DNA of 64,000 nucleotides from Clostridiaceae bacterium (GCA_016280595.1 JAEEHB010000060.1:37911-101910); one strand, 5' to 3'; positions 43,534 through 53,695 are shown, counted from the first letter of the stretch. Translations and numbers: made by a program. The notes: generated by a model from the letters alone, not told the origin.

Positions 43534-44264
43534 TATTTGTTATCCCTCCCTCTGAAATCGCATTCCTGAGTGAATTCGCCCATAAGTGTAGGCAGGATTT
43601 CCTCTTTGGTGCCCTGGTTTTTGAGCTTGCCGTCCGCTATGACTATCATTTCATCGGCGAGGCTCATTATTCTTTCCTGGTGAGAAATCACGATTACACT
43701 GTTGTGCTTGTCGCTGCTCATCGTTTTAAAACTCTTGACCAGCATTGAAAAACTCCACAGGTCAATGCCCGCCTCGGGCTCGTCAAAAATGGCAAGGCCG
43801 AGATTGCGCGCCATGAGAGTGGCAATCTCAATTCTCTTTGCCTCGCCGCCCGAGAGCGAAACATCCATCTCTCGGTTGAGGTAGTCCTTTGAGCAGAGAC
43901 CTACGCCCGTGAGATAACTGCAGCACTCGTCTTCGGGCAGGGTTGAGCCCGCCGCGAGCGAAAGCAGGCGGCGCACGGTGAGCCCTTTGAATCTGGGCGG
44001 CTGCTGAAAGGCGTAGCCGATGCCTTTCTTTGCTCTCTCGGTTATGCTGAGGTCTGTTATATCCTCGCCGTTATAGATGATTTTGCCGCTTGTCGGCTTT
44101 TCTATGCCCATAATGAGTTTTGCGATGGTGGATTTGCCTCCGCCGTTAGGTCCGGTGATTACCGTGAAGGAATCATCTCTGACGGTGAAGGAAACATCAT
44201 CGATTATTTCAAGATTGCCGCTGTCGGTATCAACAGCGAAACTTACATTTTTAAGTTCAAGCAT
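43533..44264 (-). CDS. sufC: SufC-type ATPase of Fe-S cluster assembly
   Basis: 243 aa ABC ATPase. Walker A GPNGGGKSTIAKLI, Q-loop in FQQPPRFKG, signature LSGGEAKRIEIATLM, Walker B LAIFDEPEAGID (the SufC-typical DEPEAGID) and the H-loop VISHQ. Soluble, no membrane domain. Drives the SufB/D-like scaffold encoded downstream. GAGGAT ribosome-binding site, 2 nt after the stop of the Thr-rich surface protein gene. Confidence 0.95.
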   Translation of the reverse strand: MLELKNVSFAVDTDSGNLEIIDDVSFTVRDDSFTVITGPNGGGKSTIAKLIMGIEKPTSGKIIYNGEDITDLSITERAKKGIGYAFQQPPRFKGLTVRRLLSLAAGSTLPEDECCSYLTGVGLCSKDYLNREMDVSLSGGEAKRIEIATLMARNLGLAIFDEPEAGIDLWSFSMLVKSFKTMSSDKHNSVIVISHQERIMSLADEMIVIADGKLKNQGTKEEILPTLMGEFTQECDFRGRDNK

Positions 44265-44266
44265 TA

Positions 44267-45352
44267 TTAATCCTCGCCGGTTTTATCTGTATTATCTTCT
44301 TCGTCTTTTTTATCTGAGTTTCCGCTTCTTACGGCGGCAATGCCGATTGCCCCGAAAAGAATCAGGGCGCCCGCACCCGCGGCAATTTTCATAAGCGTGC
44401 TTCTCGGCAGATTTTTAAGGTCAAAAGCGGAGGGGGCGGTTGTTTCCGCCTGCGTCTGCAATTCAGCCGATGACTCCGTAACTGCATAGATTACGGTGAC
44501 GGGCGCGGAAGTTTCCGCTGCTGACTTTTCAGCAGTCTTGCGGCTGCGCGTTGTTTTGACCTTGTGTGCCGTCGTCTTTGGCGCTTTGGTAGTTTTCACC
44601 TTTTCCGCTGTGGTTGAAACCTCTGCGGCGCTTGTCTTTGCCGCCTTGGTGGTGTGCGCCTTTGTTGTAGTCTGCACGCGGCTTGTGGAAATCTCGCGCT
44701 TCGTGGTAGTGGCTTTGGTTGTGGAGCCCGCTTTCTTTTTGGTCGTCTTTTCGGCTTCGGTTGTCTTTTCGGTTTCACCGGAAACACCCGGACGGTCAAA
44801 AGAAAAGCGCTTTTCGGCGGTAGTATTTCCGTCTTTGTCATAGAACTGAACCGAGCCGCTTTCTTTTTCACCGACACCGCCGACTTTATACTTTACCTTT
44901 ACTTCACAGAACATAGCTCTGTCCGTCTTTTCCGGAGAATTGTCATAGCCGGGTATATCGAGTGCCGCTTCAACAAGCACATTGTCTGTTTCCGCGTTAA
45001 AAGTTTTTTGAGATGCGCCGTCACTGATTTCCGGGTACTTCAGAACTATTTTATCGAGGCTTGTTCCGTCTGAAGCGGTTTCGTTTTTCAGACCGTTAAG
45101 TCTGATTATGACACCGAAAGCATTTTTTCCTGTAAACAGGTAATAAACGGTGTCTTTTTCACTGTCAATAAAGCATTTCATATCGGCACTTGTGATATGA
45201 TCGCCTTTTCCTCTTATCAGTTCTGTGTTTGAGACGCTGTTCCACTCGGCGTTTCCGCTGGCGTCGCCGTCTATCACTATGTTGTTGGCATGCGCCGTGA
45301 CGATATTCAGCGCAAGAAACAATGCAACAAGCGCGATTACTGCCTTTTTCAT
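44267..45352 (-). CDS. Secreted/anchored protein with CBM9-like N-domain and Thr/Lys-rich stalk, 361 aa
   Basis: MKKAVIALVAL at 45352 follows GGGAGTGA and opens a signal peptide (to about residue 22, THANN). Residues about 25-190 start IVIDGDASGNAEWNSV, the I-D-G...E-W opening of CBM9/DOMON-like sugar-binding beta-sandwiches. Residues 190-300 are a Thr/Lys/Ala-rich stalk (TTK, TTKA repeats). A transmembrane helix follows at about 318-338 (MKIAAGAGALILFGAIGIAAV), then an acidic tail. Located between secA and sufC on the same strand. A cell-surface protein; carbohydrate binding is inferred from the N-terminal motif alone. Confidence 0.8.
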   Translation of the reverse strand: MKKAVIALVALFLALNIVTAHANNIVIDGDASGNAEWNSVSNTELIRGKGDHITSADMKCFIDSEKDTVYYLFTGKNAFGVIIRLNGLKNETASDGTSLDKIVLKYPEISDGASQKTFNAETDNVLVEAALDIPGYDNSPEKTDRAMFCEVKVKYKVGGVGEKESGSVQFYDKDGNTTAEKRFSFDRPGVSGETEKTTEAEKTTKKKAGSTTKATTTKREISTSRVQTTTKAHTTKAAKTSAAEVSTTAEKVKTTKAPKTTAHKVKTTRSRKTAEKSAAETSAPVTVIYAVTESSAELQTQAETTAPSAFDLKNLPRSTLMKIAAGAGALILFGAIGIAAVRSGNSDKKDEEDNTDKTGED

Positions 45353-45374
45353 TTGCTTCACTCCCGGTGAAGTT

Positions 45375-48149
45375 TTATTCACTTTCCTTAGTCTGCTTTC
45401 TTACATCTCCGCAGCAGTTTTTATATTTCTTGCCGCTTCCGCAGGGGCAGGGCTCGTTGGGGCCGATTTTTCTGCCTGCGTTTCTCTTGGGCTGTTTCTT
45501 TTCCGTGCCGTCGCTCGCGCCGCTCGTGGCGGTGATGGTCACGGTCTGCTTGCGCTGTGTATCCTCCGGTCTCTTGACAACGGCGGTGAGGATGATTCTG
45601 GAGGTTTCCTCCCTGATTTCCTCATTCATGCTGTCAAACATATCGGAGCCCACTTCTCTGTAAGCCACAACGGGGTCCGTCTGGGCGTAGGCGCGAAGGC
45701 CTATGCCTCTGCGAAGCTGGTCCATCGCGTCAATGTGATCCATCCAGTGGTTGTCAACAACGCTGAGCAGTATTCTCTTTTCAAGGTCTCGCATAATCGG
45801 CTCGCCGTTGTTTACGTTGGGGCCGAATTCTTTTTCTCTGCTCTCGTAGAGTTCATCCGCTCTTGTGAGAAGCAGTTCTCTCGCCTCTTCCTTGTCAAAT
45901 GAATCCCTGAAGTCATCGTCGGTTGCAAGGTTGAAGCCCTTGAATTTATCTCTGAGGCCTTCAATGTTCCATTCTTCGGCGGGCAGCTGGTCGGGGCAGA
46001 AGAAATCGACTGCCTCGTTTATCGTGCTGTCTATCATTCGCCTGATTACGGGCTTGAGGTCCTCGCCGTCAAGCACCTGGTCGCGCTGTCTGTAGATAAG
46101 TTCACGCTGGCGGTTCATAACATCGTCATACTGGAGCACGCTCTTTCTGATGGCAAAGTTTTTGCCTTCAATGCGCTTCTGCGCGTTTTCGATGGTGTTG
46201 CTTATCATCCTCGCCTCGATGGGTATATCCTCGGGCGTGTTGAGGGTGTTCATTATGCTTGTGATTCTTTCGCCGCCGAAGAGCCTCATAAGGTCGTCAT
46301 CGAGCGAGAGGAAGAATCTGCTCTTGCCGGGGTCGCCCTGTCTGCCGGAACGGCCTCTGAGCTGGTTGTCAATTCGTCTTGATTCGTGGCGCTCGGTGCC
46401 TATGATGAACAGGCCGCCTGCGGCTCTTACTCTGTCCGCCTCGGGCATAATCTCTTCATCGTATTTCTTTTCGAGTTCGGTATATGTTTTTCTCGCTTCG
46501 AGAATATCTTCGTTGTCGGTATCGGCAAAGCCCGTCGCCTCGGCTATCATCTCTTCGGCGTAGCCCATTCTGCGCATTTCGCTCGTGGCGAGGTATTCGG
46601 AGTTACCGCCGAGTTTGATATCGGTACCGCGCCCCGCCATATTGGTGGCGATGGTAACGGCGCCTTCTTTACCCGCCTGGGCAACTATCTCCGCTTCCTT
46701 GTCGTGATATTTGGCGTTTAAGACCTCGTGCTTTATGCCCCTCTTCTTGAGCAGGTGAGAGAGCGCTTCGCTCTTTTCGATTGAAACGGTACCCACAAGC
46801 ACGGGCTGCCCTTTTTCGTGAGCCTCGCAGATAGTATCAATAACGGCGTTGTATTTTGCCTTTTCGGTTTTATAAACCGCGTCGGGCATATCTTCCCTGA
46901 CCATAGGTTTGTTGGTGGGGATTTCGATAACGTCAAGCCCGTAAATCTGGTTGAATTCGCCCTCCTCGGTCATGGCGGTACCCGTCATACCGGAGAGTTT
47001 CTTGTAGAGTCTGAAATAATTCTGGAAGGTGATGGTGGCGAGAGTTTTGCTCTCGTGCTCAACATTTACACCCTCTTTGGCTTCTATCGCCTGGTGCAGA
47101 CCTTCGTTGTAGCGTCTGCCGAGCATAATTCTGCCGGTGAATTCGTCAACTATGAGCACCTGATTGTCTTTCACCACATAGTCCACATCGCGCTTCATAA
47201 CGCCCTGCGCCTTGATGGCCTGGTTGATGTGGTGCTGCAGCTGCATATTTTCGGCATCCATAAGGTTTTCGATATTGAAGAATTTTTCCGCCTTGGCAAC
47301 GCCGAGCGCGGTGAGAGTGGCGGTCTTCGCCTTTTCGTCAACAACATAGTCCGCGTTTTCGTCGGCTATATCTTCAACATTGACTTTATTGTCAACCTCT
47401 TTTATTCTCTGGCATCTGAGGGTGACGGCAAATGAATTCGCGAGTTTGTACAGATCGGTGGACTTTTCGCCCCTGCCCGAAATGATTAGGGGAGTACGCG
47501 CTTCGTCGATAAGTATGGAGTCAACCTCGTCGACTATTGCGTAACTGTGGCCTCTCTGCACCTTCTGCTCCTTATAGACCACCATATTGTCTCTAAGGTA
47601 GTCGAAGCCCATTTCGTTGTTGGTGCCGTAGGTGATATCGGCGTTATACGCCTCCTGCCTCTCGGCGTTTTCTTTTTCATGGACTATCAGACCGACCTTG
47701 AGGCCGAGAAATCTGTAAACCTTGCCCATCCACTCGCTGTCACGGCGGGCAAGATAATCGTTTACGGTAACAATGTGCACGCCTTCGCCCGAAAGAGCGT
47801 TGAGGTAGGCGGGCAGGGTGGCGACGAGCGTTTTGCCTTCACCCGTTTTCATTTCGGCGATTCTGCCCTGATGCAGAATGATGCCGCCGATAATCTGCAC
47901 GGGGAAGTGCTTGAGCCCGATAACGCGCCATGATGCCTCGCGGCAGGTGGCAAAAGCGTCGGGCAGGATATCGTCGAGCGTTTCGCCGTTTTCGAGCCTG
48001 CCTTTGAGCCAGGCGGTCTTTGCCTGCAGTTCTTCGTCGCTCAGGGCGGCGTATTCTTTTTCAAGCGAGAGCACCTTGTCGCACAGAGGCTGTATTCGTT
48101 TTACTTCTTTGGCGGAATAATCGCCGAACAGTTTTTTGAGTAATCCCAT
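45375..48149 (-). CDS. secA: Preprotein translocase ATPase SecA
   Basis: 924 aa. Walker [37 protein letters not shown], the helicase motifs [14 protein letters not shown] and [11 protein letters not shown], and the C-terminal zinc motif [13 protein letters not shown]. Drives export of the signal-peptide proteins that are abundant in this window. AAGGAG ribosome-binding site. The upstream gene (48160-49458) ends 10 nt before it, so they are likely cotranscribed. Confidence 0.98.
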   Translation of the reverse strand: MGLLKKLFGDYSAKEVKRIQPLCDKVLSLEKEYAALSDEELQAKTAWLKGRLENGETLDDILPDAFATCREASWRVIGLKHFPVQIIGGIILHQGRIAEMKTGEGKTLVATLPAYLNALSGEGVHIVTVNDYLARRDSEWMGKVYRFLGLKVGLIVHEKENAERQEAYNADITYGTNNEMGFDYLRDNMVVYKEQKVQRGHSYAIVDEVDSILIDEARTPLIISGRGEKSTDLYKLANSFAVTLRCQRIKEVDNKVNVEDIADENADYVVDEKAKTATLTALGVAKAEKFFNIENLMDAENMQLQHHINQAIKAQGVMKRDVDYVVKDNQVLIVDEFTGRIMLGRRYNEGLHQAIEAKEGVNVEHESKTLATITFQNYFRLYKKLSGMTGTAMTEEGEFNQIYGLDVIEIPTNKPMVREDMPDAVYKTEKAKYNAVIDTICEAHEKGQPVLVGTVSIEKSEALSHLLKKRGIKHEVLNAKYHDKEAEIVAQAGKEGAVTIATNMAGRGTDIKLGGNSEYLATSEMRRMGYAEEMIAEATGFADTDNEDILEARKTYTELEKKYDEEIMPEADRVRAAGGLFIIGTERHESRRIDNQLRGRSGRQGDPGKSRFFLSLDDDLMRLFGGERITSIMNTLNTPEDIPIEARMISNTIENAQKRIEGKNFAIRKSVLQYDDVMNRQRELIYRQRDQVLDGEDLKPVIRRMIDSTINEAVDFFCPDQLPAEEWNIEGLRDKFKGFNLATDDDFRDSFDKEEARELLLTRADELYESREKEFGPNVNNGEPIMRDLEKRILLSVVDNHWMDHIDAMDQLRRGIGLRAYAQTDPVVAYREVGSDMFDSMNEEIREETSRIILTAVVKRPEDTQRKQTVTITATSGASDGTEKKQPKRNAGRKIGPNEPCPCGSGKKYKNCCGDVRKQTKESE

Positions 48150-48159
48150 TGTGTTCTCC

Positions 48160-49458
48160 TTACTGCGCTGAATTGAAAGTGTAGATTACGGAGCCCGCGT
48201 TTGCTCCGCTGTCGTCGGAAACACGCGCGCTCATAACAGATGAGCCGTCAAGCCATACGAAGCCGCTCTCTTCACAGAAAAGCATCGGCTCGGAATAAAC
48301 GGCGGAGGAGTTTTCGGAATCGGAGTATACGATTTTCTGCACGGGCACTCCGTTTTCGTTGTTTTCACCGTAAAATGCGATTACGGCTTTCGTGCCGTCG
48401 GGTGAAATCGAGAAAACATCTGCCGCGCCGAAATCCGCGCCGCCGAAATCCACCTTGTCGCCGGTGAGCAGATTGACCGCTTCGCCGCTTGATTTATTGA
48501 AAAGCCAGTTGCCGCTTCTCAGGTAATCACCGAAGTAATCGCCATCAAAGGCCATATCCTTCTTTTCGGATGTCTTGCCGTCTTTGGTAACGGCGGTCAC
48601 GGACTTGAAGCCGTCCTTATCGGCTTTGAGGTAATGCATTCCGCCGGCGTCGGCAACAAACCAGGTGCCGATTATATCTTTCGCCACAATCTTCGGGCGG
48701 TAGGCGGAGGAGTATTCCATAATGTCGGTGCGTCTGCCGAGTTCGGATTCGTTATAGTAGCGCGAGGACATAAAGAGTTTTTGTGAACCGATTGAAGAAA
48801 TGAATTCGTCGGTCATATTGTCCCAGGTGCGCTTATAGGTGGCGTTTGCGTCTATGAGCCTTGTATTCTGGCTGAGTTTGATTGATACGGAGGAGGCCTT
48901 CATATCATACTCAAAGATATCGTCATAGATTTTATCCGCGCTGTAGAAATCCTCTTTGGTATAATCTGCGAGAAGCAGATAGCCCGCGCCGTAGCCTGCG
49001 GGTTTCGTAACGAGTTTAACAAAGGCGTAGTCGTAGTATTTCACCGATGAACTCATATCGGAGGTAAACACGCCCGCGCCGATGTTTGCGCCGGAAACGG
49101 AGATGTATTTAACCTTTACGGGTATTGACTGACCTGAGGCATTGAGAGTAACCGAAACGGTTTTCACCTCTTCGGGAGCGGCTGTGAAGCCCTCCGCAGT
49201 CAGGCAGTAAAACTCTATGTTATTTTTTAAATCCGCCGCGAAGTAGTAGCCCTGTGTGCCGAGCGGCAGAAAGACTTTTCCGCCCTGCGCGGCGGGAGTG
49301 ACGGCGTTTGAGTATTCCGAAGAGGCGAGCGAGAAAACTGCGTTATCGGGCACAGGCTCTTCGGCGGGCTTCGCGGTCTTTGAAGAAAGGACAAATACCA
49401 CGGCGCTCAGCGCTGCCACAAGCGCGAATATTATGGTGAGAAGTTTAAGTGCTTTCAT
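48160..49458 (-). CDS. Membrane-anchored protein of unknown function, 432 aa
   Basis: N-terminal TM or signal anchor (residues 5-26), then an exported region rich in beta-strands with repeated short blocks such as [25 protein letters not shown] and [17 protein letters not shown]; the last resembles a propeller blade. No catalytic motif is recognised. Position between xth and secA, with 13- and 10-nt gaps, suggests one transcript. GGGAG ribosome-binding site. Function unknown. Confidence 0.78.
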   Translation of the reverse strand: MKALKLLTIIFALVAALSAVVFVLSSKTAKPAEEPVPDNAVFSLASSEYSNAVTPAAQGGKVFLPLGTQGYYFAADLKNNIEFYCLTAEGFTAAPEEVKTVSVTLNASGQSIPVKVKYISVSGANIGAGVFTSDMSSSVKYYDYAFVKLVTKPAGYGAGYLLLADYTKEDFYSADKIYDDIFEYDMKASSVSIKLSQNTRLIDANATYKRTWDNMTDEFISSIGSQKLFMSSRYYNESELGRRTDIMEYSSAYRPKIVAKDIIGTWFVADAGGMHYLKADKDGFKSVTAVTKDGKTSEKKDMAFDGDYFGDYLRSGNWLFNKSSGEAVNLLTGDKVDFGGADFGAADVFSISPDGTKAVIAFYGENNENGVPVQKIVYSDSENSSAVYSEPMLFCEESGFVWLDGSSVMSARVSDDSGANAGSVIYTFNSAQ

Positions 49459-49471
49459 ATTGAATCTCCCG

Positions 49472-50230
49472 TCAGATATCTATATCGAGTTCCACCGGAC
49501 AGTGGTCGGAGCCGAAAATTCCGGTGTGTATTTTTGCGTCTTTCATCTTTTCGCACAGCCTGTCGGACACGATGAAATAATCTATGCGCCAGCCTGCGTT
49601 CTTTGCCCTTGCGGAGAAGCGGTAACTCCACCAGGAGTAAACCTCGGCAAGGTCGGGGTAGAAATAGCGGAAGGAATCGGTGAAGCCGCCTTCGAGCACG
49701 GCGGTCATCTTGCCTCTCTCTTCGTCGGTAAAGCCTGCGTTTCTGCGGTTGCTCTTGGGATTTTTGAGGTCAATCTCGTTGTGCGCCACATTGAGGTCGC
49801 CGCAGTAGATAACGGGCTTTTTCTTATCGAGTTTCTTGATGTACGCGAGGAAGGCGTCCTCCCATTGCATACGGTAGTCGAGCCTCGTGAGCCCGTCTCT
49901 GGAGTTTGGCACATACACCGTGATGAAATAGTAGTTTTCAAACTCGGCGGTGATGACTCTGCCCTCGGTGTCGTGCTCCGGGATGCCAATGCCGTAAGTT
50001 ACGGCGAGCGGCTCCTCTTTAGTGAAAAGAGCAGTGCCGGAGTAGCCTTTCTTTTCGGCGTAATTCCAGTACTGATGATAGCCGGGCAGGTCGAGTGCAA
50101 CCTGACCTTCCTGCACTTTTGTTTCCTGCAGGCAGAATATATCGGCGTCAAGGAAGGCGAAGGAATCCATAAAATCCTTGCCCATACACGCCCTTATTCC
50201 GTTTACGTTCCACGAGATAAATTTCTTCAT
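49472..50230 (-). CDS. xth: Exodeoxyribonuclease III / AP endonuclease
   Basis: MKKFISWNVNGIRAC at 50230 follows GGAGGA by 7 nt; an in-frame extension to 50272 lacks a site. 252 aa. Motifs: SWNVNGIRA, LQETKV (metal Glu), YVPNS, CGDLNVAH (catalytic Asp/Asn), WWSYR, RIDYF and GSDHCPVELD (catalytic His). Cuts DNA at abasic sites and trims 3' ends. Own SigA promoter just upstream. Confidence 0.96.
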   Translation of the reverse strand: MKKFISWNVNGIRACMGKDFMDSFAFLDADIFCLQETKVQEGQVALDLPGYHQYWNYAEKKGYSGTALFTKEEPLAVTYGIGIPEHDTEGRVITAEFENYYFITVYVPNSRDGLTRLDYRMQWEDAFLAYIKKLDKKKPVIYCGDLNVAHNEIDLKNPKSNRRNAGFTDEERGKMTAVLEGGFTDSFRYFYPDLAEVYSWWSYRFSARAKNAGWRIDYFIVSDRLCEKMKDAKIHTGIFGSDHCPVELDIDI

Positions 50231-50275
50231 AAAGTCCTCCGTATGAGAGAGGGGCACGCTGACCCTTATCAACGA

Positions 50276-50304
50276 ATTATAGCATATATAACTAAATATG
50301 TCAC
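50276..50304 (-). promoter_or_regulatory. SigA promoter of the xth-secA-suf block
   Basis: On the minus strand: GTGACA (50304-50299), a 17-nt spacer and TATAAT (50281-50276), 46 nt before the xth start. It is divergent to the promoter at 50344. Confidence 0.75.
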
Positions 50305-50343
50305 TATTATTTTATAAAATATGTGTGAATTTTTTTCGGATTC

Positions 50344-50372
50344 TTGACAAAGAAATTAAGATGTAGTATTCT
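50344..50372 (+). promoter_or_regulatory. SigA promoter of linker lipoprotein 2
   Basis: TTGACA (50344-50349), a 17-nt spacer and TATTCT (50367-50372). Confidence 0.75.
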
Positions 50373-50445
50373 TACTTTGTACATTTACGGGCGCTCAGTG
50401 TGAAGCGGCCGTTTGTCAAAAAAACCTTTTACAGGAGGAAAAACC

Positions 50446-51351
50446 ATGAAAAAGTTACTTGCAATTCTGCTTGCTCTTTCGATGCTCGTAGCATTTGCAG
50501 CCTGCGGCTCCAAGTCCGAACCCGAGACCACTGAGCCCGAGGTAACCGAAGAGATCACAGAAGAAGTTTCCGAGGACGCTTCCGAAGCCGTTTCCGAGGA
50601 TGCAAGCGAAGCCGTTTCCGAAGATGCTTCCGCAGCTGAAGGCGACACCACCGCCGCTCCCGCAGACGCTTCCGAAACCGATGCTTCCGCAGCAGACGCT
50701 TCCGAGAGTGAAACCGAATCCACCACCGAAGCCGCAAAGATCCCCCAGACCACTGAAGAAATCGTTGCTTATTACAACGCAGCCCGCAAGGCTACCAAGC
50801 CTGCTCCCAAGGGCAATCAGACTATGGCTCTCAAGGGTGACATCACCGGTGACGGCGCTATCGGCACATTCTCCGGCATTCTGACCAAGGCTGCCAACAG
50901 CGCTCTTTCCAAGAACTCCAAAGAGACCGACTGGATCCCCGCAGCAGATCATGCCGATATCAAAGTTTCCGACGTTAAATCCGCTACCGCGAAAGACGAC
51001 GGCAAAGGCAATGTAGTTGTTACCATCTACTTCAAGGATCAGGTTGACGGTTCCGACGGCGATTCCAACAACGGCGGCCCCGTAGCCCGCGGCGTTGGTA
51101 CTCTCGGCAGCATTGACAGCGCACTCAATGAGATGGGCGCAACAATGACCGAAGGCAGAGAGACTGTTAAGCTCACCTACACTGATGCTTATGTAAAGAA
51201 CGTAGTCATCAACCAGAAGAGCGGCAAGATCACTCACGGCGAGTGGCATTACACCGTTAAAATTTTCGTCGGCGATGCAAGAGCGAAGCTCGGTATCACC
51301 GCACATCTTGAAAACATCAATGCTGCTGTTGACTACAAGGTTGTTATCTGA
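50446..51351 (+). CDS. Lipoprotein with Glu/Ser/Asp-rich linker, paralogue 2
   Basis: 301 aa; AGGAGGA 6 nt before the start. The signal (MKKLLAILLALSMLVAFAAC) is almost identical to that of the gene at 37730, with lipid Cys at 20. The linker (about residues 25-105) consists of EDASEAVS, DASAADAS and related units. The folded part opens PQTTEEIVAYYNAA and ends in strands (VKIFVGDARAKLGI, AAVDYKVVI). The shared signal, linker and domain opening show recent common origin with the 37730 gene. Function unknown. Confidence 0.82.
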   Translation: MKKLLAILLALSMLVAFAACGSKSEPETTEPEVTEEITEEVSEDASEAVSEDASEAVSEDASAAEGDTTAAPADASETDASAADASESETESTTEAAKIPQTTEEIVAYYNAARKATKPAPKGNQTMALKGDITGDGAIGTFSGILTKAANSALSKNSKETDWIPAADHADIKVSDVKSATAKDDGKGNVVVTIYFKDQVDGSDGDSNNGGPVARGVGTLGSIDSALNEMGATMTEGRETVKLTYTDAYVKNVVINQKSGKITHGEWHYTVKIFVGDARAKLGITAHLENINAAVDYKVVI

Positions 51352-51385
51352 CCTGTCACACAGTAATCGTTAATTGAATTTTCCG

Positions 51386-51417
51386 GGCTCTCCGCCAAGG
51401 CGGGGAGCCTGTTTTTT
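51386..51417 (+). terminator. Terminator of linker lipoprotein 2
   Basis: GGCTCTCCGCC / GGCGGGGAGCC (one G-U pair) followed by TG and six T. Confidence 0.88.
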
Positions 51418-51420
51418 ATG

Positions 51421-51449
51421 TTGAAATTATGCCCGCATTATGATATTGT
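51421..51449 (+). promoter_or_regulatory. Promoter of the YgjV-like gene cluster
   Basis: TTGAAA (51421-51426), a 17-nt spacer and TATTGT (51444-51449), 33 nt before the start codon and directly after the preceding terminator. Confidence 0.6.
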
Positions 51450-51482
51450 AATATACAGTAACAAACTCACGCGGAGCAATAT

Positions 51483-52043
51483 ATGAAAGAATACTTTTCT
51501 TCACTTTTCGCAACCCCGCTTATGGCGGCGGCGCAGGCGATCGGCTTTGCGGCAATGACCTGCGCCATAATCTGCTTTGCGCAGAAAAAGCGGAAAAACA
51601 TAATAGTCTGGCAGATTATCACCCTCGCGCTGTGGGTGCTCCATTTCATTATGCTCGGCAATCCCACGGCGGCGGCAATAAACTCCGTGCAGATAGTGAG
51701 AAACCTGGTTTTCATTAACCGCGAAAAGCACGAGTGGGCGTCAAAGAATATCTGGCCGGTGCTCTTTATCGTGCTCACTCTGGCAATGGGAATATTCACC
51801 TGGCAGAGCCCGCTGAGCCTTATGCCGATGATTGCCACCTCGCTTGCGACTGTGGCGATATGGATGAAAAAGCCGCTCAATATAAGGCTCCTCACCCTGC
51901 CTGTATCTCTTCTCTGGTGCATATATGATTTTCTTACCAAATCAATCGCGGGCACCTGCAACGAAATATTCACGATAATCACCATAGTTATCGCGATTTT
52001 CACAATAGACTTAAAACAGACCGAAAGGGAGGAAATAAAATGA
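51483..52043 (+). CDS. YgjV-family inner membrane protein, 186 aa
   Basis: Five or six hydrophobic helices with the family-typical AQAIGFAAMTCAIICFAQKK start, VWQIITLALWVLHFIMLG, AAINSVQIVRNLVF and a late ISLLWCIYDFLT-like segment. Matches the pattern of YgjV-like (Imp-YgjV) proteins of unknown role. Its stop overlaps the start of the flavoprotein gene by 4 nt. Confidence 0.8.
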   Translation: MKEYFSSLFATPLMAAAQAIGFAAMTCAIICFAQKKRKNIIVWQIITLALWVLHFIMLGNPTAAAINSVQIVRNLVFINREKHEWASKNIWPVLFIVLTLAMGIFTWQSPLSLMPMIATSLATVAIWMKKPLNIRLLTLPVSLLWCIYDFLTKSIAGTCNEIFTIITIVIAIFTIDLKQTEREEIK

Positions 52044-52657
52044 AAGTGCTTATGATTAACGGCTCGCCCAGAAAGGGCGGCAACACCTCAATCGCGCTTG
52101 ACGAAATGGCAAAAGTTTTTGAGAGCGAAGGGGTTGAGTATGAAACCGTGCAGGTGGGAGCATTGGCAATTAAGGGCTGCCTTTCCTGCGGATACTGCGC
52201 CAAAAACGGAAAATGCGTGACCGATGATATCGTAAATGAACTCTCGGCAAAATTCGAGCAGGCGGACGGCCTGGTAATCGCGAGCCCCGTTTATTACGCG
52301 AGCGCAAACGGCACGCTCATATCCTGCCTTGACAGGCTGTTTTTCAGCAGTCATTTCGATATGACGATGAAGGTAGGCGCAAGCATAGCCTGCGCAAGGC
52401 GCGGCGGCTGCTCGGCAACATTTGACGAACTTAACAAGTATTTCACCATTTCGGGTATGCCCGTTGTCTCCTCCCGCTACTGGAACAGCATTCACGGCAG
52501 GGATAAGGGCGAAGCACTTAAAGATGAAGAGGGTCTTCAGACGATGCGCGTGCTCGCAAAGAATATGGTGTTTCTCATGAAGAGCATTGCCCTGGGCAAA
52601 AAAGAATTCGGCGTACCCGAAAAAGAGCCGAAAATCTATACGAATTTCATAGGATAA
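52040..52657 (+). CDS. Iron-sulfur flavoprotein / NADPH-dependent FMN reductase family, 205 aa
   Basis: The N-terminal FMN-binding loop is INGSPRKGGNTS. The compact cysteine cluster GCLSCGYCAKNGKC (C-x2-C-x2-C-x4-C) marks the iron-sulfur flavoprotein (Isf) type, which carries a 4Fe-4S cluster beside FMN. SPVYYASANGTL is the second flavin loop. Likely passes electrons in redox-stress or anaerobic metabolism; partner unknown. Translationally coupled to the upstream YgjV-like gene; azlC begins 4 nt after its stop. Confidence 0.9.
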   Translation: MKVLMINGSPRKGGNTSIALDEMAKVFESEGVEYETVQVGALAIKGCLSCGYCAKNGKCVTDDIVNELSAKFEQADGLVIASPVYYASANGTLISCLDRLFFSSHFDMTMKVGASIACARRGGCSATFDELNKYFTISGMPVVSSRYWNSIHGRDKGEALKDEEGLQTMRVLAKNMVFLMKSIALGKKEFGVPEKEPKIYTNFIG

Positions 52658-52661
52658 AAAT

Positions 52662-53393
52662 ATGACCGCTTCAAACAAAAAAGCGTTCCGCGAAGGGTTC
52701 AGAGACGGAATACCCATAGGGCTCGGCTACCTTGCGGTTGCCTTTTCGCTCGGTATCACGGCGAGGGCAAGCGGGCTCAACTGGCTTCAGGCTTTCATCG
52801 CCAGCGCCACCTCATACGCCTCCGCAGGCGAGTACGCGGGTTTCACGGTAATCGGGAGCGGCGGCAGTTATATTGAAATGGCGCTTATGATTCTTGTGGC
52901 AAACTGCCGCTATATGCTTATGAGCGCCGCGCTAAGCCAGCGCCTTGCCGCCGATATGCCCTATTACCACAGATTCCTTATGGCAACCCACGTGACGGAC
53001 GAACTTTTCGGAATAAATATCGCAAGGCCGGGTAAAATCGTGCCTGCCTATGACTATGCCGCCTTCCTCGCGAGCGGACCCGCCTGGGCGGTGGGCACCG
53101 CAGTGGGAGTGATTGCGGGCAACGTGCTGCCCGACAGGATAGTCAGCGCGCTGAGCGTTGCCCTCTTCGGCATGTTCATAGCGATAATCGTGCCGCCCGC
53201 GAAAAAGAACAGGGTGATAGCGGCGCTCGTGCTCGTTTCATTTGCCCTGAGTTTCGCCTGCGGCAAAGTGCCCTATGTGCGCGACCTTTCATCAGGCATA
53301 AGGATAATCATACTCACTGTGGTTATCGCAAGCGCCGCGGCAATTCTTTTCCCCGTAAAAGATGAGGAAAAGGAGGGTGAGAGCGGTGCATAA
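52662..53393 (+). CDS. azlC: AzlC-family branched-chain amino acid exporter subunit
   Basis: 243 aa, about seven transmembrane helices. AzlC features: an opening FREGFRDGIPIGLGYLAVAF segment, SATSYASAGEYAG, and NCRYMLMSAALSQRL. Works with AzlD to export branched-chain amino acids or analogues. azlD starts within the end of this gene. Confidence 0.93.
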   Translation: MTASNKKAFREGFRDGIPIGLGYLAVAFSLGITARASGLNWLQAFIASATSYASAGEYAGFTVIGSGGSYIEMALMILVANCRYMLMSAALSQRLAADMPYYHRFLMATHVTDELFGINIARPGKIVPAYDYAAFLASGPAWAVGTAVGVIAGNVLPDRIVSALSVALFGMFIAIIVPPAKKNRVIAALVLVSFALSFACGKVPYVRDLSSGIRIIILTVVIASAAAILFPVKDEEKEGESGA

Positions 53394-53691
53394 CATCTAT
53401 GTATATATCCTGATTATGGGCGGCGTGAGTTACCTCATAAGAATGCTTCCCTTAACGCTCATAAAGAAGGAAATCACAAACAGATTTATAAAATCATTTC
53501 TCTACTATGTGCCCTATGTTACCCTCGCCGTGATGACTTTCCCGGCGATAATCGAGGCAACAAAAAGCCCGCTTTCGGGCGCGATTGCGCTGGCGGCGGG
53601 AATCATACTTTCTTTTATCGGCGCAAATCTCATTCAGGTGGCGGGCGCGTGCTGTGCGGTTGTATTCATCTGTGAACTTATAATAAGGTGA
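53386..53691 (+). CDS. azlD: AzlD-family exporter subunit (GTG start)
   Basis: 101 aa, three to four helices, with YLIRMLPLTLIKKEI and FLYYVPYVTLAVMTFPAII typical of AzlD. The GTG at 53386 is chosen because AGGAGG (53371-53376) is 9 nt upstream and the length then fits the family; it overlaps the azlC stop by 8 nt. Confidence 0.9.
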   Translation: MHNIYVYILIMGGVSYLIRMLPLTLIKKEITNRFIKSFLYYVPYVTLAVMTFPAIIEATKSPLSGAIALAAGIILSFIGANLIQVAGACCAVVFICELIIR

Positions 53692-53695
53692 CAAA

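Noticed and set aside
49256..50317. 353-codon + strand frame opposite xth and its neighbour
   Set aside because: Spans two real minus-strand genes and their junction; no recognisable protein features.
50455..51306. 283-codon minus-strand frame opposite lipoprotein 2
   Set aside because: Gly/Cys-rich shadow of a biased low-complexity linker gene.
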